Part shown: positions 16,352 through 24,717 of the stretch, piece after piece | Position numbering within the stretch: the stretch's first letter is position 1 | Layout of the letters: each line of letters starts with the position of its first letter | Assembly: GCA_023133295.1 (NCBI GenBank) | Contig: JAGLWT010000156.1 | Location: forward strand, 1-55,740 | DNA: 55,740 nucleotides | Source of the DNA: a bacterium | GTDB taxonomy: Bacteria > AUK180 | Reading direction: 5' to 3' | Translations under genes and position numbers: made by a program | Notes under the pieces: generated by a model | Seen by the model: only the letters and a program-made list of their open reading frames with translations | The model's database searches: none | Told to the model about the DNA's origin: nothing

Positions 16352-18090
16352 ATTACCACCAGTATTATGACTCCGCCTGCAAGTATCCAGGACAGGTAGT
16401 TGGTCAATACACCATTATGCAGATATCTTAGCAATTTAATCACATAAAAGGCCATTGCTTTTAGAACTTCGTAAAGGTCAAAGAGCTTCTTCTCCGCCAA
16501 TCCGTAAATAAATTTGAAGGGTTGGCCATTCTCAATTCCTTCGTAGAAGTCAGCTCCTGAAATATGCATATCCGGCCTGAGCCCTTCCCCGCCGGCAAAA
16601 CCCTTTACACGGCGGATCTTGATCCTTGATATAAGGAAGATCAATGCTCCGAGGACGAGGCCTACTACGATCAGCAGCATTGCCATTTTCGGATGCCACA
16701 GGCCTGTTAGAGTAAGGTTCCCATACATGGGTTTAATAAATAGGTCGAAGGCGAATACACCCAGAACAATACAGGAAAGAGCCAGAATGATCTGAGGGAA
16801 GACAAGGGAGAATTTCTCCTTGAACTTTTTCTCTGCTCCCTTTGGATATTTCTTTGCTCCGAGGAATAGCGCATGCATCAGCTTCATAAATGAGGCCAGC
16901 GTCAGGGCGGAGCCGAAGAGGGCGGCGAGCAGACAAAGTATTGAAAGGAACGGATATTGTTCAGCGGTAGCGGCCAATACTCCCTGATAGATCAACCACT
17001 TTGAGAAAAACCCGTTCAATGGAGGAAGTCCGGAAATCGCAAAAGAGGCGATAAGCATACTGGTGAATGTGATCGGAAGGTATTTCGCCAACCCCCCCAA
17101 TTTATCCAGATGATCAGTTTTACTTACCTTCTCAACCTGACCGGTACCGAGAAAGAGACAGGACTTATAGATCGAATTATTTATCATATGGAAGAGACCT
17201 CCGGCAATACCCAGAGGATTTCCAGTTCCGATACCGAGAACCATGTATCCTACCTGAGAGATCGCATGATAAGACAGAAGTTTTTTCGCCGTATGCTGTG
17301 TCAGGGCCATAAATACAGCGCATATGATCGTTATTGACCCGATGAGCATTACACTTATTTTCACGACCGGAGGAATGGTGATGATGGAGAATATCCTCGC
17401 CAGAAGATAGATGCCCAGTAATTTATCTAAAGAGGCGGGCATAAAAGCTGTCACCGGAGGTGGTGCTTTATCCGCGCAGTCCGGTATCCAGATATGGAAA
17501 GGCATATTTCCCGCTTTGGCAAAGGCCGCGGCGGCAATACAGACAAATGCTATCATTGACCATGTTGAAGAAAGAATACCGAATGATCCCGTCAGCCGGT
17601 ATAATACAGCGACACCCAGTATCAGGAAAGAATCACTTCCTCCGAGTATAATCAGTGTTTTCTTCGCGGCAAGATTAGCGCCCGAGTTAAATTGCATCAT
17701 AAGGTAAAGGGTAATTCCCGAGATACCCCAGAATATGATCAGGACGATCCAGTTCGCGCTCAATATTATGCCGTATGCCGAAGCCAATGTCAGGAAAAAG
17801 TAAGAAAAATACTTATTCAACTTCTTCTTAATGAAACCTGCGGAGTAAATGGAAAGTACCAATCCGAAGAATCCTATAAAGAAAAAGACAAGTTTGGTCA
17901 AATTATCCCATAAGATCCAAGCTGTATATTTCTCGGGAATGTTCGGATTGAAAAGCAAGTACACGCCGATCACGATATTAGCGAACGCTAATATCGGCGC
18001 AATAACTTTCAACGGCTTTTTCCAGTCAGGAGTAATAAAAAGGACAAAGGCTACGATCAGATTAAAAATGATTGGCAGAAAGATATTCAT
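16339..18090 (-). CDS. NuoL/HycC-like antiporter subunit with altered TM5
   Basis: 583 residues with about 15 spans plus a C-terminal extension. TM7 Lys (FAKAGNMPFHIWIPD) and a TM8 Lys (SLDKLLGIYLL) are present, but the TM5 glutamate is Gly (IFWGISGITLYLMM), where active NuoL/M/N members have WE. Without the Glu-Lys pair this subunit may be a structural or differently gated one; it might also represent a known hydrogenase-specific branch. It lies between the large subunit and the Mrp block, in the place of HycC/HyfB. It overlaps the large-subunit gene by 4 nt. Confidence 0.88.
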   Translation of the reverse strand: MNIFLPIIFNLIVAFVLFITPDWKKPLKVIAPILAFANIVIGVYLLFNPNIPEKYTAWILWDNLTKLVFFFIGFFGLVLSIYSAGFIKKKLNKYFSYFFLTLASAYGIILSANWIVLIIFWGISGITLYLMMQFNSGANLAAKKTLIILGGSDSFLILGVAVLYRLTGSFGILSSTWSMIAFVCIAAAAFAKAGNMPFHIWIPDCADKAPPPVTAFMPASLDKLLGIYLLARIFSIITIPPVVKISVMLIGSITIICAVFMALTQHTAKKLLSYHAISQVGYMVLGIGTGNPLGIAGGLFHMINNSIYKSCLFLGTGQVEKVSKTDHLDKLGGLAKYLPITFTSMLIASFAISGLPPLNGFFSKWLIYQGVLAATAEQYPFLSILCLLAALFGSALTLASFMKLMHALFLGAKKYPKGAEKKFKEKFSLVFPQIILALSCIVLGVFAFDLFIKPMYGNLTLTGLWHPKMAMLLIVVGLVLGALIFLISRIKIRRVKGFAGGEGLRPDMHISGADFYEGIENGQPFKFIYGLAEKKLFDLYEVLKAMAFYVIKLLRYLHNGVLTNYLSWILAGGVIILVVIWFM

Positions 18091-19772
18091 TTCAATTCCC
18101 CCCGTAATCTTTTTGTTTTTTCTTCGGACAATCTAAGAAGTTCTTCCCAATTGTATTTAACATTTCCGTTCTCGACCGCCTGCATTCTTTCAGTGCAGCA
18201 ATAACATGGGTCAACAGCGGCAAGCGTTATTGCGGCATCCGACACATCACCGCCGACAGCCGCCAATTCATTTGAAAGCACATTCATATAAGAAGGAGCC
18301 CTTATCTTATGCCTTACAGGAGTATTTCCGCCATCGCTTCTGACATAATGCCATACCTCTCCACGGGGAGCTTCATATCTTCCGATACCTTCTCCCGGCG
18401 GGATCTCACGGACTTCTTCCCAGATATTCCCTTCTTTCAAACCTTTAAGTTTATCGAGACATTGAGTTATTATCTTTACCGATTCATACATTTCAAGAAC
18501 ACGGCAGACCGTCTTGTCGAAAATATCTCCGTTCTGACATACGATCACATCCCATTCGATCAATTGATAGGCACCATTGAGAATATCGATCTTCCTGATA
18601 TCCTGATCCAATCCGCTTGGACGGGCCGTGGGGCCTGTAACACAATAATTGATCGCTTCTTCCTTGCTCAATACTCCGATGTTCTTCGTACGGGCATGAA
18701 TAACGGGGTCATCGATCACGGCACCCTTGAAGAGGTCAAGGATCGGGACCAATGACGCCGCCTTCTCCTTCATCCCGTCGATCTCTGAATTAAAAATATC
18801 CTTTCTCACACCGCCGATACGCATCATCGCATAGTGATTTCGGTTTCCGGAGATCTGTTCACAAAGGTCAAGAACTGTTTCGCGGTATTTCCATGCCCAC
18901 ATCCAGACCGTATTATAGCCCAGGAAATGTCCGGCAAGGCCAAGCCAGAGAAGATGTGAATGTATCCTCTCAAGCTCTGCGATAACGGTTCTGACATATT
19001 TCGCCCTTAAAGGGATCTCCAAACCCAGAAGGTCCTCAACGGCGTTGACATACGCATAAGGGTGAGAACATGAACAGATGCCGCAGATCCTTTCGACCAG
19101 AAATGTGACCTGATCCCAATGCTTACCTTCTGCGATCTTTTCGATCCCTCGGTGATTGTATCCGAGATTGATATTGAGGTCAATTACCTTTTCACCCTGA
19201 ACCATAAGTTCGAAGAACTCCGGTTCTTCCTGAAGAGGATGATAAGGGCCGATGGGAATTATTTTTGTTTTCTTGCCGTTCTTTGTTAATTCTTCGATCT
19301 TAATATTCGGACGGCGGCAGGAATCTTCTCCACGGGGCTCTTTTCTTCCGTATTCATAATCCTTTCTTAGAGGGTATACACCTTCCGGCCATGTCGGGTC
19401 AAGAAGTAGCCTGCTGGTATCAGCAGCTCCCGTGAATTCAATACCCAGAAGTTCTCGCATTTCCCTTTCGATCCATGTCGCGCCTTTGATAATATCAGCG
19501 ATCGACGGGATCTTCCCCTTGTCACGGTCTGTAAAAACACGAAGAGAATACACAACGCCCGTCTTATCATCTGAAAAATGATAGAGGACCTCCATATTTT
19601 TCACATTGTCCAATCCTGTGGCAATACAGAAACGCAGCTCCAATTTCCGGAACAAAAGCTCCGCAGCGGACCTGAGATCCTTCTTATCGATCTCGATATA
19701 ATGGCGCTTGGAGCTCTTCTCTTCCCATTTAATGATCTTGCCCTGTAATATGTCTTTTACTTTATTAATCAT
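18087..19772 (-). CDS. Group 4 [NiFe]-hydrogenase large subunit fused to NuoC domain (HycE-like)
   Basis: 561 residues. Residues 1-140 are a NuoC-type domain (ATWIEREMRELLGIEF near 98-113, YPLRKDYEYG). The rest is the catalytic subunit: Ni ligands Cys230 and Cys233 in RICGICSCSH and Cys523 and Cys526 in DPCYCCTER. After TER, 32 residues remain beginning with Met, matching where HycE-type precursors are cut, so cleavage after Arg529 by the protease encoded at 11420-11887 is expected. The position before the last ligand is Cys instead of the usual small residue. This is a proton-reducing or H2-oxidising enzyme coupled to ion transport. The fused KL architecture resembles formate hydrogenlyase HycE. 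Confidence 0.95.
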   Translation of the reverse strand: MINKVKDILQGKIIKWEEKSSKRHYIEIDKKDLRSAAELLFRKLELRFCIATGLDNVKNMEVLYHFSDDKTGVVYSLRVFTDRDKGKIPSIADIIKGATWIEREMRELLGIEFTGAADTSRLLLDPTWPEGVYPLRKDYEYGRKEPRGEDSCRRPNIKIEELTKNGKKTKIIPIGPYHPLQEEPEFFELMVQGEKVIDLNINLGYNHRGIEKIAEGKHWDQVTFLVERICGICSCSHPYAYVNAVEDLLGLEIPLRAKYVRTVIAELERIHSHLLWLGLAGHFLGYNTVWMWAWKYRETVLDLCEQISGNRNHYAMMRIGGVRKDIFNSEIDGMKEKAASLVPILDLFKGAVIDDPVIHARTKNIGVLSKEEAINYCVTGPTARPSGLDQDIRKIDILNGAYQLIEWDVIVCQNGDIFDKTVCRVLEMYESVKIITQCLDKLKGLKEGNIWEEVREIPPGEGIGRYEAPRGEVWHYVRSDGGNTPVRHKIRAPSYMNVLSNELAAVGGDVSDAAITLAAVDPCYCCTERMQAVENGNVKYNWEELLRLSEEKTKRLRGELK

Positions 19773-19774
19773 AA

Positions 19775-20197
19775 TTATATCTCTCCACGCAATTTCTTCA
19801 CAACCTTGACAATACCGTCAATTATTGCCTCGGGACGAGGAGGACATCCGGGAATATACGCGGTTACCGGAATTATCTCATCTACCGGGATCACTCTATT
19901 GTAGGAGACCTTGAACATTCCCATTGAAGATGCGCAGCTGCCGAAGGCGATCACCGCGAGAGGCTTTGGCGCCTGATCGTAAAGGTCTTTCAAAAATTCG
20001 GCACCCTTTCTGTTCATCATTCCCGAAACAAGCATAGCGTCGGCATGTTTTATTGAACCGACCAGTTTAACTCCGAAGCGCTCCACATCAAATCTGGGCG
20101 TAAGGACATCAAGTATCTCTATGTCGCAATTATTACACGCCGCAGAGGCAAAATGAAAAACCCAAATTGATTTTGACAATATCTTTAATTTGTTCAT
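19775..20197 (-). CDS. Hydrogenase small subunit, NuoB/HycG/MbhJ-like
   Basis: 140 residues from ATG 20197, which overlaps the nuoH-like stop as ATGA; an in-frame start 72 nt upstream would lie within that gene. Cluster ligands are in ACNNCDIE near residue 21, GSCASSMG near 85 and GCPPRPEAI near 118. It carries the [4Fe-4S] cluster next to the Ni-Fe site. The Shine-Dalgarno is weak (GGTGG), consistent with translational coupling. It lies 2 nt before the large-subunit gene. Confidence 0.93.
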   Translation of the reverse strand: MNKLKILSKSIWVFHFASAACNNCDIEILDVLTPRFDVERFGVKLVGSIKHADAMLVSGMMNRKGAEFLKDLYDQAPKPLAVIAFGSCASSMGMFKVSYNRVIPVDEIIPVTAYIPGCPPRPEAIIDGIVKVVKKLRGEI

Positions 20198-21081
20198 AGA
20201 CCCACCACCGCTAATATCAAAGCTACCAGGCTCAAAGGAAACAAGATAAACCAGAAGAGTTTCAGGCATTGCTTTACCTTTAACCTGGGATTCGTATTTT
20301 CCACTAAGATCACAATCACCAGAAGGGCTACGTATTTAAAAACATTGACGCCGCCCCAAAATATCGAAGAAATGAAAAACGGCAAAGTGGCAAGCAGGAT
20401 ATACTGCCCCATTTTGAAAAATCCCAGAAGCGGGCCGGAATATTCTATATATGCCCCGGCCATGATCTCGGTCTCGGCTTCAGCGATATCAAATGGAACC
20501 CTTCCCAGTTTTGCCTGCATGACAAAGAGTGCGAGAACAGAGGCGATACCTCCCGAGTAAGAATACATCACTGGAGGTTTATTCATGATATTCACCAGGC
20601 TCAATTCTCCACCGGTCTTGACCCAGATAACGGCTATCGTCATCCAGAACACCAGTTCATATGAAAGGACCAGCTTTATTTCCCTGGAAGCACCCAAAGA
20701 AGCCAGCGGATTAGCGCTGGCGGCGCCCGCGAGGATCAGACATATCGGCGGGATCGTCAGCAGGTAGACAATGACTATCAAGTCGCCCTGAAAAGCCGCA
20801 TCCGGAAAGAAAAATGCCATTCCCGCATACATTGCGACCAAAGTGGCACTGACCATGAAGAGGACCGGAGTTGCCAAAAAGGTTAAGAGGTGAGCATTTT
20901 CAGGAACTACACTTTCCTTTGTAAATAATTTCAGAAGATCGTACCAAGGCTGCAGTATAGGAGGGCCTACACGCCATTGGACTCTGGCGGTAACCTTCCT
21001 CTCAATATATGAAGCGACCATTCCTACGATCAAAGCAAAAAGGAACCCGGGGAAAACAAGGAAATAGAAGATAGTTTTCAT
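20194..21081 (-). CDS. NuoH/HycD/MbhM-like membrane anchor
   Basis: 295 residues with about eight spans. Conserved parts are ERKVTARVQWRVGPPILQPW near residue 26 and FDIAEAETEIMAGAYIEYSG near 195, the latter with the acidic loop of NuoH/HycD. It docks the hydrogenase module on the membrane and forms the start of the ion path. It overlaps the polyferredoxin gene by 4 nt. The acidic AEAETE loop is stronger here than in the paralogue at 2690-3589, where it reads TTAPQE. Confidence 0.92.
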   Translation of the reverse strand: MKTIFYFLVFPGFLFALIVGMVASYIERKVTARVQWRVGPPILQPWYDLLKLFTKESVVPENAHLLTFLATPVLFMVSATLVAMYAGMAFFFPDAAFQGDLIVIVYLLTIPPICLILAGAASANPLASLGASREIKLVLSYELVFWMTIAVIWVKTGGELSLVNIMNKPPVMYSYSGGIASVLALFVMQAKLGRVPFDIAEAETEIMAGAYIEYSGPLLGFFKMGQYILLATLPFFISSIFWGGVNVFKYVALLVIVILVENTNPRLKVKQCLKLFWFILFPLSLVALILAVVGL

Positions 21082-21548
21082 TCTGTCAACCCCAATTGCT
21101 TCTTCCAGTGAACCCCTTTCACGAAAAGGCCTTCTTTTATCATGTAAATATTCTCCTCAATATTTTCTTTGAAATCACCGATAGTGATCGCACCTTCGGG
21201 ACATGATGTTACGCAAATAGGATCCCTTTCAGGGCAGAGATCACATGTGGATGTCTTGAATTCAACCGTCTCAAGCGTATTCACTCCGAACGGGCAGGCT
21301 AGAAGGCAGGTCTTACAGGAAGTGCATAGAAAACTCGACCTGTGAAGATCATCATCCTTTTTCAAAGCGTCCGTAGGGCAGCTGATGACACAGGGAGCAT
21401 CTTCACAATGACGGCAATAGACCTTCCGTATCGCCTCTTCGAGTATTGATTTGAAACCCGTTTTCTGATCATGAAGAGGATAATTGCAATCCGCTACGCA
21501 ATTATTACAACTGTAACATTTTTCAAGATCAATTAATATCATTTTCAT
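21078..21548 (-). CDS. HycB/HydN-like polyferredoxin subunit
   Basis: 156 residues from ATG 21548, which overlaps the flavoprotein stop as ATGA after a GAAGGGA site; the frame also has a TTG six bases upstream. Four [4Fe-4S] motifs can be read: CYSCNNCVADC, CRHCEDAPCVISCP, CTSCKTCLLACP and CDLCPERDPICVTSCP. Such proteins shuttle electrons between a dehydrogenase module and the hydrogenase, as HycB does between formate dehydrogenase and hydrogenase 3. Here the partner upstream is a HydB/HydG-like diaphorase, not a formate dehydrogenase. Confidence 0.92.
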   Translation of the reverse strand: MKMILIDLEKCYSCNNCVADCNYPLHDQKTGFKSILEEAIRKVYCRHCEDAPCVISCPTDALKKDDDLHRSSFLCTSCKTCLLACPFGVNTLETVEFKTSTCDLCPERDPICVTSCPEGAITIGDFKENIEENIYMIKEGLFVKGVHWKKQLGLTE

Positions 21549-22354
21549 TCCCAAATCCCTTCAATGTCCTTGATCAGGCTGTATTTGAAAACCGGACCGT
21601 CTTTACAAGCGAAATATTTACCCACCCCGCAATGGCCGCATTTACCGATGCCGCAGCTCATGTTCTTTTCCATGGAAAGATAAATACTTTCCGGAGCATA
21701 GCCGAGCTCCAGGAGTTTGAATGTGCCGAATTTCATCATTATAGGCGGGCCGCAAACGACAGCGACACCGTTTTTAGGATTTACGCTATAATCATCAAAT
21801 AAACAGGTCACCACACCCTCTTTCTCCTTCCAGTCCTTATCCGCCGCATCAACGGTCCTGCAGATCTCGGCACCGCGCTTTTTCCAGCTCTCGAACTGAT
21901 CCCTATAAACTATGTCGGCAGGATTTTTCGCACCGTATAAGAGCGTTATCTTATTGTATTTGTCTTTTTCGTACAGAAGCGTCAGGAGTAATGAACGCAG
22001 TGGGGCCATCCCGACACCGCCGCCCAGTAAGAGCACTTCTTTCCCTTCAAACTCACTGAGCGGATAAGAAGTCCCCAATGGCCCTCTGATCCCCACTGTA
22101 TCGTTTGCTTTCAATTCATGAAGCTTCTCTGTAACTCGCCCGGCCTTCATTATCGTTACCTCAAACGGGCCCTTGGCAAATTGAGAAGAGGATGGAGTAA
22201 ATGGAGATTCACCTATCTTCGGCATGGTAAGTTGAATGAATTGACCGGTAGCAAAAGAGAATTTTTTTTCCGGCTCAAGGATAAATGTTTTGATCAGTGA
22301 GGTCTCTTCGATAATCTTAATAACCTTACAATTGATCGTCTTATAAGGATCCAT
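21545..22354 (-). CDS. Sulfhydrogenase gamma-like (HydG/AsrB) FAD/NAD(P)-binding subunit
   Basis: 269 residues of the ferredoxin-NADP reductase fold: N-terminal FAD-binding barrel with ATGQFIQL near residue 35, NAD(P)-binding LLLGGGVGMAPLRSLL near 109, VVCGPPIMM near 200, and a C-terminal [2Fe-2S] binding segment with four cysteines in CGIGKCGHCGVGKYFAC near residue 235. HydG/AsrB-type proteins move electrons between NAD(P)H and iron-sulfur subunits. With the following polyferredoxin and the preceding HydB-like protein it would let this hydrogenase use NAD(P)H, alone or with ferredoxin. Dihydroorotate dehydrogenase electron-transfer subunits are relatives, but no pyrD is nearby. Confidence 0.92.
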   Translation of the reverse strand: MDPYKTINCKVIKIIEETSLIKTFILEPEKKFSFATGQFIQLTMPKIGESPFTPSSSQFAKGPFEVTIMKAGRVTEKLHELKANDTVGIRGPLGTSYPLSEFEGKEVLLLGGGVGMAPLRSLLLTLLYEKDKYNKITLLYGAKNPADIVYRDQFESWKKRGAEICRTVDAADKDWKEKEGVVTCLFDDYSVNPKNGVAVVCGPPIMMKFGTFKLLELGYAPESIYLSMEKNMSCGIGKCGHCGVGKYFACKDGPVFKYSLIKDIEGIWE

Positions 22355-22356
22355 AA

Positions 22357-23331
22357 TTATTTCGCCTCCGCAACTTTTATCAGCACTTCTTGGAAATCTA
22401 TCTTACCTTGACAGCCGGCAGTGCACCTTCCGCAGCCGGTACAGCCGCCAAAACCCTGCATTTGAGGCCTGTAAACGAATTTACAGGTAAATCTATGTTT
22501 GAACCGTTCTATAAGATCTTCCCTGGGATTAGCTCCGCCCGCGACACGCGCATAGCTCTTGAGCTGACAGCTGTCCATATACCTGATCTTGTTCTCATCC
22601 CCCTCTGACAGGAAGAAACAGAAACAACTGGAACAAACATTTGTGCAACTGCTGCAGCTGACACAGGTTTTGCCATATTCCTTAAATACATCGCTGTGTT
22701 TTTCGATCTTGCTCTCAAGGTCCTTGAGATCCAATACTTTGTTCCCGTTGAACTTCTTCAACTCTTCTTCAAAAGAGGTCCTGTGAGAGCTCATTGACTT
22801 TTCCTGTTCGGATCGGGCAGATTCAAAAAATCCGCCGTGGTCTTTTAAGAATTTCGCGCCGGCATCCGAACCAACAGAAACCAGATATCCATTCTCCACA
22901 ATGGAGAAGTTCAGATCGAAATTCTCTGTAGCCCACGGCTGATCTCCCAGGACCGTACAGAAACAATCCGGGTGATATGTGGTACAATCGGCCGAAAAGA
23001 CAAGGATATCTTTTCTGAAATGGGGATCTTCGGGATCTTCCAGATAGATTTTCTTCAGAAGGGAAAGTCCTTTTGTGTCACAGCCGCGTGCGCCAAAAAT
23101 GATCCTTGGCTTATCCTTTTTCTTTTCAACAAGATTCTCTTGGGGGGAATAGAAAAAGTACTTAAGAGGAAGGACCGTCCTGTGGCCTTCAAATGTAAAC
23201 TCCGAATCGGCTTCCATTCTTGCCCAATCCCAGCTTTCCTCTTGCCTGCGCGGATAAAAGATCTCGTAGTCGGGGATCAATTTTTTCGTCAGGGCTTTCA
23301 CTTTTTCATTACTGATAAATTTTTGTTCCAT
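22357..23331 (-). CDS. Sulfhydrogenase beta-like (HydB/AsrA) iron-sulfur subunit
   Basis: 324 residues from ATG 23331. The ATG shares its A with the stop of an upstream short frame (TGATG), and AAGGTG lies 10 nt upstream. The C-terminal half carries two ferredoxin-type motifs, CVSCSSCTNVCSSC near residue 222 and CTGCGRCTAGC near 300. The N-terminal half has the family's GARGCDTKGL and CFC segments. HydB/AsrA proteins are the iron-sulfur partner of the HydG/AsrB flavin subunit. It is the first large gene of the hydrogenase operon. No sulfhydrogenase alpha/delta genes accompany it, so the module appears recruited to a group 4 hydrogenase. Confidence 0.92.
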   Translation of the reverse strand: MEQKFISNEKVKALTKKLIPDYEIFYPRRQEESWDWARMEADSEFTFEGHRTVLPLKYFFYSPQENLVEKKKDKPRIIFGARGCDTKGLSLLKKIYLEDPEDPHFRKDILVFSADCTTYHPDCFCTVLGDQPWATENFDLNFSIVENGYLVSVGSDAGAKFLKDHGGFFESARSEQEKSMSSHRTSFEEELKKFNGNKVLDLKDLESKIEKHSDVFKEYGKTCVSCSSCTNVCSSCFCFFLSEGDENKIRYMDSCQLKSYARVAGGANPREDLIERFKHRFTCKFVYRPQMQGFGGCTGCGRCTAGCQGKIDFQEVLIKVAEAK

Positions 23332-23447
23332 CACGATTTACACCTTAATAACGTAGTAGTTGGATTAAGAAATGCATGAGTAGCAACCATATTAACAATG
23401 TTTATAGATGATTTTAGTGGAAAGAATATCCTGAAAAGTAACCTCAC
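23331..23447 (-). CDS. Short 38-codon frame coupled to the hydB-like gene
   Basis: GTG 23447 follows GGAGGA (23459-23454) by 6 nt, and the TGA stop (23333-23331) shares its A with the ATG of the hydB-like gene. It lies in the leader of the operon, about 45 nt from the predicted transcription start. The 38-residue product has a hydrophobic and basic N-terminal third (LLFRIFFPLK) and a single Cys near the end. I recognise no family. It may be a small membrane-associated protein, a regulatory leader peptide or a translation-coupling device. The Shine-Dalgarno and exact coupling make translation likely. Confidence 0.6.
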   Translation of the reverse strand: MRLLFRIFFPLKSSINIVNMVATHAFLNPTTTLLRCKS

Positions 23448-23496
23448 TCTTATTCCTCCAATAGATTATACCTTATTCTATTTATTAACCTGAAGA

Positions 23497-23525
23497 ATAA
23501 TAACACATTCTTTATTCAATGTCAA
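23497..23525 (-). promoter_or_regulatory. Near-consensus promoter of the hydrogenase operon
   Basis: On the minus strand a perfect -35 TTGACA (23525-23520) and -10 TATTAT (23502-23497) are exactly 17 nt apart. Transcription would begin near 23490, giving a leader of about 160 nt to the hydB-like start that contains the short frame. Confidence 0.8.
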
Positions 23526-23578
23526 CCGCTTCTTTTTATTTGCTCCGATATTTATTTGGAACTTTTACGCCGGAATTA

Positions 23579-23618
23579 CCCGTGCATTGTTATACTTAGA
23601 GAATATTGCATTCACGGG
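23579..23618. repeat. Nested inverted repeats upstream of the hydrogenase promoter
   Basis: CCCGTG (23579-23584) and CACGGG (23613-23618) form an inverted pair enclosing GAATATTGCATTC, itself a GAAT/ATTC inverted repeat. Located about 55 nt upstream of the -35 box, it could bind a regulator or terminate ftsY transcripts; no T-run follows, so a terminator is less likely. Confidence 0.35.
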
Positions 23619-23664
23619 CAATGCGAATAACTATGTGAATTTTCTCACAAGCGGAGTCAGTGGA

Positions 23665-23682
23665 GGCAAAGAGTTTACACGC
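23665..23682. repeat. 18-bp repeat shared with 54901-54918
   Basis: GGCAAAGAGTTTACACGC here is the exact reverse complement of 54901-54918, half of a hairpin-forming repeat in the 54.5-55 kb intergenic stretch. It shows that this repeat family also reaches the ftsY-hydrogenase gap. The rest of 23335-23752 shows no gene beyond the short frame and promoter described. Confidence 0.5.
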
Positions 23683-23752
23683 ACAAGAAAGTGTGTCTGG
23701 TCAAATGTAAAACGAGGGATTAAATTGCAGGGAAATATTGTATTTGATCTTG

Positions 23753-24715
23753 TCAGAATATCTTTTCAAGATAGGCAGTGATCTTGAAAGGCGCCAGGTC
23801 TTCAAATCTCTCCCCTGTACCCATGAAAAGAACGGGGATGCTGAATTTCCTGAACGATTGCACAAGTATTCCGCCTTTTGCGGTTCCATCCATTTTCGTG
23901 ATGATCAGCCCGGTGGGCTCCGAATTCTTTTTGAAGATGTCTATCTGATTCAAAGCATTCTGCCCGGTGGTTCCGTCAATGATGAGTATGCGTTCATCAG
24001 CGGCTTTACCAGCGGCTTTTTCTATCACACGCTGTATCTTAGTGAATTGATTTATCAAATTTTCATTCGTATGTATGCGTCCGCCGGTGTCCACGATAAG
24101 AATATCCGAATCTCCGCGCTGCTGAAAGGATCTCACGGCGTCAAATATCACCGATCCGGGGTCTGCGCCCGCCTGCTGACTGTACAGCTTGATATCGAGT
24201 TTATTTGCCCATTGCGCCAATTGCTCCACAGCGGCGGCGCGATATGTGTCTCCCGCTGCCAGGGACACTTTCATTTTTCTTTCTGATATTAGATAATGGG
24301 CCAACTTAGCGACGGTAGTGGTCTTTCCAACACCATTGACACCCATTACCAGGATAATACTTCCCTTCTCCGGAGATAATTCCCTTTCACTTCCTTGCAG
24401 GATGCGTGAGATCTGGGAGGCCAACTGCTTGGATAAAAGGTCATAGTCCCTGAGTCCCTCAGCATTATTTTTCAACTCCTCCATGATATCCACAACTGTC
24501 TGCGGGCCCATATCCGCCTCAAGCAGTGTCATCTCGATCTTCTCCAGAATGCCCTTTTTGTCACCCTTGAAAACACCCTTTAATCTCGCGGCTAACCGGC
24601 CTTCTCTGCGGGTGGATGGACGCTCAACGGATCTCCTTTTTAATAGTAAAAGCAGTAGAACAAGCACGAGGACCAAGAAGAAAGAAATCATAGATATTTG
24701 AAGAGGTTGTGTCAC
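23753..24715 (-). CDS. ftsY: Signal recognition particle receptor FtsY
   Basis: 320 residues. GTPase motifs: GVNGVGKTTT (125-134), DTGGR near 210 and TKMDGTAKGG near 277. Residues 8-26 form a hydrophobic segment, so this FtsY looks membrane-anchored, with a short basic linker instead of the long acidic A domain of E. coli. It receives SRP-ribosome complexes at the inner membrane. It lies 2 nt after smc, a pairing also known from Bacillus (smc-ftsY). Confidence 0.97.
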   Translation of the reverse strand: MTQPLQISMISFFLVLVLVLLLLLLKRRSVERPSTRREGRLAARLKGVFKGDKKGILEKIEMTLLEADMGPQTVVDIMEELKNNAEGLRDYDLLSKQLASQISRILQGSERELSPEKGSIILVMGVNGVGKTTTVAKLAHYLISERKMKVSLAAGDTYRAAAVEQLAQWANKLDIKLYSQQAGADPGSVIFDAVRSFQQRGDSDILIVDTGGRIHTNENLINQFTKIQRVIEKAAGKAADERILIIDGTTGQNALNQIDIFKKNSEPTGLIITKMDGTAKGGILVQSFRKFSIPVLFMGTGERFEDLAPFKITAYLEKIF

Positions 24716-24717
24716 TT

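Noticed and set aside
23611..23752. Rho-independent terminator of ftsY
   Set aside because: Inverted repeats are present but no stable GC stem followed by a T-run on the minus strand.
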